Origin: Methanolinea sp. UBA477
GTDB taxonomy: Archaea > Halobacteriota > Methanomicrobia > Methanomicrobiales > Methanospirillaceae
DNA: 6,288 nucleotides
NCBI GenBank assembly: GCA_002509485.1
Contig: DAWO01000036.1
Location: 1 to 6,288 of the forward strand
Reading direction: 5' to 3'
Each line of letters opens with the position of its first letter. Positions within the stretch are counted from its first letter, which is position 1. This document shows, piece after piece, positions 1 to 4,405 of this stretch. The notes beneath the pieces were generated by a model. The model did not search any database and was not told the DNA's origin. It worked only from the letters and a program-made list of their open reading frames with translations. Both the position numbers and the translations under genes were made by a program.

Positions 1-24
1 AGAATAGGTCGAAGGTACCCCCAT

Positions 25-84
25 GGGCCGGGTTCCTTATTCCCCCCATACCCGGCCCTTCACTGCTTTAGGAATCATTTTTTT
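25..84 (+). terminator. Hairpin plus T run, probable terminator of an upstream plus-strand gene
   Basis: GGGCCGGGT at 25-33 and ACCCGGCCC at 50-58 form a perfect 9-bp GC-rich stem with a 16-nt loop. A run of seven T follows at 78-84. On the plus strand this fits termination of a gene lying left of the window. On the minus strand, dedA ends at 160 and the hairpin could also slow its readthrough, but no T run follows the stem in that direction. No gene is visible in 1-159. Confidence 0.4.
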
Positions 85-159
85 CAGATGAAACCGCAAG
101 GCCCCAGAAAAGATCGTGTCCCGCGTCTCCAGTGGCGGACCCCTCCATCCATCCCCGGA

Positions 160-888
160 TCAGTCCTTTCCAAGTTCCCGTGAGATATCTTCGATCAGTG
201 ATTCGGGAGCGATCTCGCATTCCTTTACGGTCTTTGCGAAGTTGTACAGCATCAGGAGGCATATCCCGATGCTGATTGCCAGGATGGCCCAGAGGAACAT
301 CTCCTGGTTCTTTGAGAAGAACGGGAGGGATGCGACCAGGTAGCCGAGAGATATGAAGCCTGTGGCCCAGAGGAGTCCCCCGATGACATTGTTGGAGAGA
401 AACGACGGGTAGTCCATCTTCACGATTCCCGCGATAAACGGTGCAAACGACCGGATGTAGGGCACGAAGCGGGCGAGGATGATGGTCTTTTTCCCATACT
501 TTCTGAAGTACTGGCGGGTGACCTCGACGTGGCGGCGGTCGACCAGGCACCTCTTCCCATGGATCAGGCGGTCACCGAAGTAGTGCCCGATCCAGTAATT
601 CAGTGAATCCCCGGCAATCGCGGCGATGGCGATGAGGACGAGGAGGACCCAGACATTCAGGCCGCCCCCCGCGGCGAAGAACCCGAGGAGAAAGAGCAGC
701 GAGTCGCCGGGGAGAAACGGGGCGAAGACAAGGCCTGTCTCACAGAAGATGACGGCAAAGACTATCGCATAGACCAGGATCCCGTAGGTCTCCATCAACT
801 GGGGGATGATACTCTCGATATTGAAGAGAATGTCGGAGAGCGAGACAACGTCCAGGGCGATCATCTCTTTGTATGGTATGATTTTCAT
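160..888 (-). CDS. DedA/VTT-domain family inner membrane protein
   Basis: This 242-residue protein belongs to the DedA (SNARE-associated/VTT) family, polytopic membrane proteins implicated in lipid scrambling or undecaprenyl/polyprenyl-phosphate recycling and membrane homeostasis; the substrate here cannot be told. Visible family marks are E50-x-G followed by P60-G-D-S (D62), G92-D93-SLNYWIGHYFG (about 92-105), and R140-F-V-P-Y-I-R146 leading into FAPFIAG. The spacing E50/D62 (12) and R140/R146 (6) matches that of the essential acidic and arginine pairs known from E. coli YqjA/YghB. Hydrophobic segments lie near 36-57, 64-100, 148-156, 165-190 and 197-218. The length is slightly above the usual 200-220 because of an N-terminal lead of about 30 residues. 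The ATG at 886-888 has no clear ribosome binding site, so the start is tentative; M9 (862-864) is an alternative. The gene stands alone, and its nearest good TATA box lies at 1024-1031 inside an inverted repeat. Confidence 0.9.
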   Translation of the reverse strand: MKIIPYKEMIALDVVSLSDILFNIESIIPQLMETYGILVYAIVFAVIFCETGLVFAPFLPGDSLLFLLGFFAAGGGLNVWVLLVLIAIAAIAGDSLNYWIGHYFGDRLIHGKRCLVDRRHVEVTRQYFRKYGKKTIILARFVPYIRSFAPFIAGIVKMDYPSFLSNNVIGGLLWATGFISLGYLVASLPFFSKNQEMFLWAILAISIGICLLMLYNFAKTVKECEIAPESLIEDISRELGKD

Positions 889-957
889 GATTATCAGGCT
901 GCTGTCCCGGAGGTGGACGGGTCACCTTGATCAACAGGTATTCAGGATGATACCATT

Positions 958-1067
958 TCAGGCTGGGACACAACCCCGCGGGCGCCGCGAAAGGACCCCT
1001 AATTGGAGTTATTTCCTTCTGACCTTTATAAGCAGCCGGCTCATTTTCTACTTGTGTCCCAGCCTGA
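958..1067. repeat. Perfect 16-bp inverted repeat enclosing a TATA box
   Basis: TCAGGCTGGGACACAA at 958-973 is the exact reverse complement of TTGTGTCCCAGCCTGA at 1052-1067, with a 78-base spacer. Beyond the arms the match continues imperfectly on the outer sides (TATCATCC against TATTATCC after a small gap), which suggests a once longer repeat. The arm centres are 94 bases apart, close to nine helical turns. The spacer carries CTTTATAAG at 1024-1032. Possible meanings are an invertible promoter, paired regulator sites that loop DNA, or the ends of a tiny non-autonomous element. Confidence 0.75.
1024..1031 (+). promoter_or_regulatory. Archaeal TATA box (CTTTATAA)
   Basis: CTTTATAA fits the archaeal TATA consensus well. 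Read rightward it would start RNA near 1050, at the right arm of the inverted repeat, with no good gene until 1438. Read leftward (TTATAAAG) it would start RNA near 1000 and give dedA a leader of about 110 bases. No clear purine-rich BRE is visible on either side, so the direction is undecided. Confidence 0.4.
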
Positions 1068-1293
1068 TTTGCCATATTATCCGGAGAACATACATGGAGA
1101 GCGGGTCAGTCGTTGACGGATACTTCCAAAAGCGCCGTTTTCTGCCGTCTTTATGCCCTGTTCGATAATACTGCCATACCGAAACCTCACATTGATGGCT
1201 GCCACGCCTTCAGATACCCAGCACACATGCATAGTTCTTCTGCAGGCACATTTGATTTTTAAAAAACCATTCAGCGGCGGGAGAATAGAGAAT

Positions 1294-1315
1294 ATCAGGA
1301 TTAAATAAACCTGAT
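1294..1315. repeat. Short inverted repeat framing a TATA-like sequence
   Basis: ATCAGG at 1294-1299 and CCTGAT at 1310-1315 are exact inverted copies separated by ten bases containing TTAAATAAA. A regulator dimer bound here would cover a TATA-like element. The distance to the next start codon (1438) is about 130 bases, so any transcript would have a long leader. Confidence 0.35.
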
Positions 1316-1380
1316 TAGTGCAGTATTACCGAAAAAGACAGCCATTTCCGGGACCCGCGAAATACCCCCCACCCCCAACC

Positions 1381-1388
1381 CTTTATCA
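1381..1388 (+). promoter_or_regulatory. Probable TATA box for the four-helix membrane protein
   Basis: CTTTATCA lies about 55 bases before the ATG at 1438. A start of transcription near 1406-1410 would leave a leader of about 30 bases containing the GAGGTG ribosome binding site at 1420-1425, a normal archaeal layout. A run of C directly before the box occupies the place where a BRE is expected. Confidence 0.4.
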
Positions 1389-1437
1389 CTCCCGCCCTGC
1401 AACACTATGCAAATCCATCGAGGTGTGACGACTGGCA

Positions 1438-1878
1438 ATGATTCAAAAATTCAGAAAGACCCCGTTCTGGGCATTGGTAAGCGGCCTTGCCGGGATAGTC
1501 GTCTTCCTCGTGGCACTCCTCGTGCTCAGGTTCATCGCAGGCCACACGGCATCCCCCTTCCTCGACAGGTTCGTCAGTCTCCTCTTCGCATCCACCCCGG
1601 TCATCATCATCTTCTCGGTGCTCTTCATGGTCGCCGACGTCTTCTCGTCCTTTCCCCTGCCGGCAAACCTTCCGTACCCGGTCTTCAACGCGGTTGCAAG
1701 CGTCCTCCTGGTCACGTTCCTCCTCTCGATGCTGCAGTATTTCAACGAGTACTTCGCGCTCGGATTCGGGGGTGTGCTTGACACCCTGACCATCATTCTC
1801 ATCCCGCTCGTTCTCGTGGTTGTCCTGATCGCAGGCTACGTGGCGATCTTCACCGGACTTCCGGTTCAGGAAGAATAG
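1438..1878 (+). CDS. Small four-helix membrane protein of unknown function
   Basis: This is a 146-residue protein that I do not recognise as any named family. It starts with a short basic stretch (MIQKFRKT), then shows four strongly hydrophobic segments near residues 11-35, 50-72, 82-104 and 112-139, and ends in a short acidic tail (VQEE). The positive N-terminus and the even number of helices suggest both ends face the cytoplasm. There are no soluble domains, no cysteine pairs and no obvious metal-binding or catalytic motifs; the loops contain small conserved-looking turns such as FPLPANLPYP (72-81). The start is well supported by GAGGTG at 1420-1425, twelve bases before the ATG, and by a TATA-like box upstream. 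Third codon positions are strongly GC-rich, as expected for a real gene here. It stands alone and is followed by a terminator-like structure. Confidence 0.8.
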   Translation: MIQKFRKTPFWALVSGLAGIVVFLVALLVLRFIAGHTASPFLDRFVSLLFASTPVIIIFSVLFMVADVFSSFPLPANLPYPVFNAVASVLLVTFLLSMLQYFNEYFALGFGGVLDTLTIILIPLVLVVVLIAGYVAIFTGLPVQEE

Positions 1879-1937
1879 CCGGGGCTGGAAGACTGCCGGA
1901 TCGATGCTCGCTATGAAAACCGCCTGTTTACCCCACC

Positions 1938-1988
1938 ATTCTCATTTCAGATGAACATGTCCCGATGAGAATCAGGGGGGGTTTTTTT
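1938..1988 (+). terminator. Hairpin and G7T7 run, probable terminator
   Basis: ATTCTCAT at 1938-1945 pairs with ATGAGAAT at 1965-1972 (perfect 8-bp stem, 19-nt loop), followed by seven G (1975-1981) and seven T (1982-1988). It lies 60 bases after the membrane protein gene at 1438-1878. A T run on the RNA-like strand is the main archaeal termination signal. The remaining convergent gap up to 2071 shows nothing else. Confidence 0.5.
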
Positions 1989-2071
1989 CAGGTCGTATCA
2001 GGTAGGGCACATCTTATCCGAGGAGATCCGGGTTGTTGTTTCAGGAGTGCCACAATAAGGAATTTCCTGAT

Positions 2072-2417
2072 TCATTCCAGCACAGACAAAATTTCCAAAA
2101 TCTTCTCTTTCAGATCAGGGATACCATGTTTCACAGTCTCAAAAACAGCTTCATAATCCACGCCAAAATAATGATGCATTATTTTATCCCTCATCCCTGT
2201 GATCTCTCTCTCAAGGATAAATCCGGATATTCCTCCCTGATTCGTGGTGAGATATTCTTTGCAGCTTCCCCGATTATTGTGAGCATTCTCTCGATTGCGG
2301 CTCTTTCAAGCGGGCAATTCTTTAGATCATCGGCAGAATTGAACTTTTTGAAAAATCTTCGATATATCCAGTTGCTTCGAGGATGTGTTTCAGATATGAA
2401 TAATCCCTCCCGGTCAC
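2072..2417 (-). pseudogene. hepT: HepT-like HEPN RNase toxin, disrupted by two frameshifts
   Basis: HepT is the HEPN-fold RNase toxin of MntA-HepT modules. The frame opens with GTG at 2415-2417, which overlaps the mntA stop (GTGA), and reads VTGRDYSYLKHILEATGYIEDF, a typical HepT N-terminus. It then needs one extra base in the T5/A5 stretch (2345-2355) to continue as SADDLKNCPLERAAIERM and IIGEAAKNIS. After REEYPDLSLRE it needs removal of one GA unit from a (GA)5 tract (2203-2212) to continue as ITGMRDKIMHHYFGVDYEAV through to EILSVLE and TGA at 2072-2074. Corrected, it is 114 residues, the usual HepT length, with R76-X4-H81-X-Y83, the RNase motif and the tyrosine that MntA AMPylates in studied systems. 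As written, the first frame stops at a TAA after about 32 codons. A second frame reads through the middle but stops before the R-X4-H-X-Y motif. Loss of toxin activity is therefore expected. Sequencing error or programmed variation are alternatives. Confidence 0.85.
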
Positions 2418-2710
2418 CCAAGTATCACCACTTCATCCTGGTGAATCGAATCAGCAAGGTAAGGGCTGACCGAGTTTTCCGTGATAAGATCTACAGATTT
2501 GTGCAATGCCTCGCGGAGTTCGTCTTCAATTAGAACCAGTTGAAAGAGACTTTTTCGGGAATTGAAGCGGACAGGAATATCGATATCGCTATCCTTCCCT
2601 TCCTCTCCCCGTGCATATGAACCAAATATCGCAATTCTGGTCGCACCGTGCCGGGTCAGGATCGAAAGAACGGTTTCCCTGACCGCTGGATCTATCTGCG
2701 TACCCTTCAT
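2414..2710 (-). CDS. mntA: MntA-like minimal nucleotidyltransferase antitoxin
   Basis: This 98-residue minimal nucleotidyltransferase (NTP_transf_2 / MNT family) is the antitoxin of HEPN/MNT modules. In studied pairs MntA transfers AMP groups from ATP onto a tyrosine of HepT and so silences its RNase. The signature G30-S31-X10-D42-X-D44 is intact (IAIFGSYARGEEGKDSDIDI), and the third metal-binding aspartate is D74 in KSVDLIT. The length is normal. One oddity is P46 right after DIDI, where family members usually carry a hydrophobic or small residue. The ATG at 2708-2710 is preceded by a weak AAGGG. A TATA-like GATATATG about 26-33 bases upstream suggests a very short leader. It overlaps hepT by four bases (GTGA), indicating translational coupling. 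With hepT broken, the protein may be an orphan antitoxin. Confidence 0.9.
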   Translation of the reverse strand: MKGTQIDPAVRETVLSILTRHGATRIAIFGSYARGEEGKDSDIDIPVRFNSRKSLFQLVLIEDELREALHKSVDLITENSVSPYLADSIHQDEVVILG

Positions 2711-2735
2711 ATTTCATGCCCTTGCTTTCCTATCC

Positions 2736-2743
2736 CATATATC
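2736..2743 (-). promoter_or_regulatory. Probable TATA box of the mntA-hepT operon
   Basis: On the minus strand GATATATG lies 26-33 bases before the mntA ATG, so transcription would start almost at the start codon. The inverted repeat CTCACA (2750-2755) / TGTGAG (2767-2772) sits directly upstream and could bind an autoregulator, as toxin-antitoxin operons often do; this is inference. Confidence 0.4.
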
Positions 2744-2749
2744 GATTCT

Positions 2750-2772
2750 CTCACATCATTCTTTTGTGTGAG
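2750..2772. repeat. Inverted repeat CTCACA-N11-TGTGAG upstream of mntA
   Basis: Exact 6-bp arms at 2750-2755 and 2767-2772 lie just upstream of the mntA TATA-like box, within the divergent gap between mntA and the GNAT gene. The position suits an operator, but arms this short can arise by chance. Confidence 0.3.
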
Positions 2773-2787
2773 CGAATACCCCTGTTT

Positions 2788-2804
2788 CCGGGAGGTGCTC
2801 CCGG
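2788..2804. repeat. Perfect GC-rich hairpin in the mntA/GNAT divergent gap
   Basis: CCGGGAG (2788-2794), loop GTG, CTCCCGG (2798-2804) form a tight 7-bp stem. The arms and loop include GGGAGGTG, which resembles a strong ribosome binding site but is not placed before any start codon. No T run follows on either strand, so it is not a plain terminator. It could be a leader structure of the acetyltransferase transcript. Confidence 0.45.
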
Positions 2805-2848
2805 GTCAGAAAAACACCGGTGGATGAGACCATTCTCCAGGACAGAAC

Positions 2849-3529
2849 ATGGTCGAACTGCATGACGAAAACAAAGACTGGGTACCGGAATCACTCCTGC
2901 ATCTTCCAAAGGAAAAACTGTATCAATCCGGTGCTGCAAAGAATTCAATGAAAAAACCAGATCTCCCGGAAAAACCCATGACGTTCTCCCTGAACACCGG
3001 ACGCCTCGTGCTCGAAGACCTGGCAGAGCACGATCTCGCGAATCTCACCCGCATGGCCCGCGATCCCGACGTGATGCGGTACGTCCTCGTCTGGCTCGAG
3101 GACGACGAGCAGATCGAGTCGTTCCTGCGCCGTGGTATCGACGAAGCGAAACAGGACGACAGGATCTCGTACATGCTCGCCGCACGGGTTCCGGGGAGCG
3201 GTGAATTCGCCGGCCTGACGTTTCTCGAGATCGATCCGGAGTCACGGACCACCGGGGAGGTGGGGATCGTCCTCATGAAGGACTACTGGTTTCAGGGATA
3301 TGCCGAGGAGATCCTCCGGGCGTACCTCTCGTTCGGGTTCGGGACGCTCGGTCTCCACCGTGTCTTTGGCAAGTGCGACGAAGGAAACCACCCGTCCGCC
3401 CGCCTGATGGAGAGATGCGGGCTGCAATACGAGGGCACGATCCGCGAACACGTCTGGCTCCGTGACCACTGGCGGTCGACCCGGTACTACGGGATGCTTG
3501 CCGCCGAATACACCACGCCGCCGCCATAG
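2849..3529 (+). CDS. RimJ/RimL-type GNAT family N-acetyltransferase
   Basis: This protein transfers an acetyl group from acetyl-CoA to an amine, in this subgroup often the N-terminus of a protein; the true substrate is unknown. The GNAT domain runs from about residue 45 (LNTGRLVLEDLAEHD) to 221. It includes the acetyl-CoA binding turn D145-YWFQGYAEE, the strand LHRVFGKCDEGNHPSARLMERCGL (169-192) with the N-x-x-S-x-x-LM-E-x-x-G signature typical of RimJ/RimL relatives, and the closing EGTIREHVWLRDHWRSTRYYGML. From the ATG at 2849 it has 226 residues. AGGA at 2839-2842, six bases upstream, supports this start. Starts at 2948 (M34) or 2978 (M44) would give the usual family length of about 180-190; the first 43 codons are less GC-rich than the rest and match no domain, so a shorter protein is quite possible. 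It converges on the chagasin-like gene. Confidence 0.9.
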   Translation: MVELHDENKDWVPESLLHLPKEKLYQSGAAKNSMKKPDLPEKPMTFSLNTGRLVLEDLAEHDLANLTRMARDPDVMRYVLVWLEDDEQIESFLRRGIDEAKQDDRISYMLAARVPGSGEFAGLTFLEIDPESRTTGEVGIVLMKDYWFQGYAEEILRAYLSFGFGTLGLHRVFGKCDEGNHPSARLMERCGLQYEGTIREHVWLRDHWRSTRYYGMLAAEYTTPPP

Positions 3530-3569
3530 TCTGAGAACACTTCCCTGCCTGCGGGTATGAGCGAAGATC

Positions 3570-3590
3570 TCCGGGACGTGGGTCCCCGGA
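3570..3590. terminator. Hairpin between convergent genes, possible terminator
   Basis: Within the 127-base convergent gap, TCCGGGAC (3570-3577) pairs with GTCCCcGGA (3582-3590) across a 4-nt loop with one bulged C. The site would suit termination from both sides, but neither strand shows a T run after it, so this is only a structural suggestion. Confidence 0.3.
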
Positions 3591-3656
3591 TGCAGCTGCG
3601 ATATGGACCGGCACGGGAGGAGCGGGGCGGCGAAAAGAAGAGGGGAGATCCGGACT

Positions 3657-4127
3657 TTAGCCGGTGACGACGAAATGCATGGTGTACGTGACGTCGTCAG
3701 GAGACGGGTCTTCCCACGGGCGGTGGTAGACCGCGGTGAAGGTCTGGTCTCCGGGTGCGACCGCCTCGACCGTCCACGCATGCATGCCGCCTGCTCCCGG
3801 CATCGGGTCAGCCGGGGGGATGTAGGTGTCGTTCACAATCGCGAGCCCGGGCGTGACCGTCGCGTTCCAGAGATACCCGGTGGTCGGGTTCTCCATCAGT
3901 TCGATGTAGGTCGTCGTGTGCATCGCCATCGTGATCGGACCGTTTTCATCGGTCCTTTGCTGGATAATGGCGATCTCCTCGGCAAAGGAGAGAGGCTGTT
4001 CCGTGGTCCCGGTGACGGCTGTGACCGGCCCCGTGGTCGCCGGCTCTGACGGGGGGGTGCTGGTACAGCCGCAGAGGAGCACCACGGCGACGACCAGCAT
4101 GCAGAGGAGGAGTATACTCTTCTTCAT
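3657..4127 (-). CDS. Chagasin-like (MEROPS I42) cysteine peptidase inhibitor lipoprotein
   Basis: This 156-residue exported inhibitor is predicted to block papain-like (C1) cysteine peptidases. Residues 1-21 form a lipoprotein signal: MKKS, a hydrophobic core, then LLCG-C21, where C21 would carry the lipid anchor. A Thr/Pro/Ser-rich linker (22-45) and a chagasin-type domain (about 48-156) follow. All three inhibitor loops of the family can be seen: N80-PTTGY85, G111-AGG114, and R136-PWE139. The protein would therefore sit on the outer face of the cytoplasmic membrane. The ATG at 4125-4127 has no ribosome binding site, but TTTAAT about 26-31 bases upstream suggests a leaderless transcript. A C7 tract in the linker codons (T24-P25-P26) is a potential slippage site. 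No cysteine peptidase gene is nearby, so the target could be the cell's own enzyme or one from neighbouring organisms. Confidence 0.88.
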   Translation of the reverse strand: MKKSILLLCMLVVAVVLLCGCTSTPPSEPATTGPVTAVTGTTEQPLSFAEEIAIIQQRTDENGPITMAMHTTTYIELMENPTTGYLWNATVTPGLAIVNDTYIPPADPMPGAGGMHAWTVEAVAPGDQTFTAVYHRPWEDPSPDDVTYTMHFVVTG

Positions 4128-4152
4128 GAGAGAGAGTTAAAACCGTCGCCCC

Positions 4153-4158
4153 ATTAAA
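4153..4158 (-). promoter_or_regulatory. Probable TATA box of the chagasin-like lipoprotein gene
   Basis: Minus-strand TTTAAT lies 26-31 bases before the start codon, with an A-rich stretch (from 4167-4172) further upstream where BRE-type purines are expected. This spacing predicts a leaderless mRNA, consistent with the absence of a ribosome binding site. Confidence 0.35.
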
Positions 4159-4275
4159 CCTGCTGATTTTTTGTCATCGTATGCCAGGGACCCGGAACGC
4201 ACTAGTACGCGGAACAAGGGGCAGCATGGAGGAGAAGGAAAGACGCCGGGCTCAGTGACCGGGTAGTCGCAGAGG

Positions 4276-4325
4276 CGGAGTGTGTGCGGTACTCCGTATT
4301 CAGGGAAAGAAAAATCCCTGTGAAT
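4276..4325 (+). promoter_or_regulatory. Two adjacent hairpins upstream of the sensor kinase
   Basis: CGGAGT (4276-4281) pairs with ACTCCG (4291-4296). Directly after it CAGGGA (4301-4306) pairs with TCCCTG (4315-4320), extended by ATTC/GAAT with a two-base bulge. A further ATCCCTG copy lies near 4331-4337. They sit 80-130 bases before the kinase start in the divergent gap. They could be DNA operators or leader RNA structures; nothing in the sequence decides between these. Confidence 0.35.
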
Positions 4326-4405
4326 GAACGATCCCTGATCTGGATCTCCAACTTCCGGTTCCTGCGCAGATACCTTTTTTTCTGCTTGATTCCTTCATGT
4401 AAAGA

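Larger units (their letters stand above)
889..1437. other. 550-base intergenic region rich in inverted repeats and TATA-like boxes
   Basis: I see no convincing protein gene or tRNA here. The region holds a 16-bp perfect inverted repeat at 958-973 / 1052-1067 around a TATA box; a small GC-rich stem in the repeat's spacer (CGCGG-GCG-CCGCG, about 977-989); an AT palindrome near 1254-1266; a TATA-like TTAAATAAA framed by ATCAGG/CCTGAT at 1294-1315; and a C-rich tract at 1354-1381 just before the presumed promoter of the next gene. A 24-codon reading frame at 1094-1168 has a GGAG seven bases before its ATG but no other support. A non-coding RNA starting near 1050 is possible but unproven. Confidence 0.6.

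Noticed and set aside
1248..1266. AT palindrome (TTTTTAAAAA) as a terminator
   Set aside because: The T run is only five long and the pairing is A/T only; no gene ends nearby on the plus strand, so the call would be arbitrary.
2191..2421. Intact 76-residue minus-strand protein as the hepT gene model
   Set aside because: Its first 24 or so residues come from the wrong frame (TTG start), while the true HepT N-terminus is readable from GTG at 2415-2417. It ends before the catalytic motif, so it is only the middle piece of the broken gene.
2033..2533. 166-residue plus-strand open frame across the mntA-hepT region
   Set aside because: It runs antisense to clear MntA and HepT homology, has no family resemblance, and has no ribosome binding site; it is a by-product of the opposite strand.
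2826..2950. Short cysteine-containing frame (reads ETILQDRTWSNC onward) before the acetyltransferase domain
   Set aside because: It has no start codon with a ribosome binding site and no recognised family; joining it to the frame at 2768-2827 needs a frameshift. Kept only as part of the start-site question.
3242..3781. 179-residue minus-strand frame overlapping the acetyltransferase and the lipoprotein gene
   Set aside because: It is antisense to the conserved GNAT motifs and has an Arg/Pro/Ser-rich composition typical of shadow frames.
3603..4049. 148-residue plus-strand frame opposite the chagasin-like gene
   Set aside because: The minus strand carries a signal peptide and all three I42 loops; the plus frame is Arg/Gly/Asp-rich shadow sequence of GC-rich DNA.
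4226..4258. Ten-codon frame MEEKERRRAQ upstream of the kinase
   Set aside because: Too short, with no conservation evidence and on a purine-rich stretch where such frames arise by chance.
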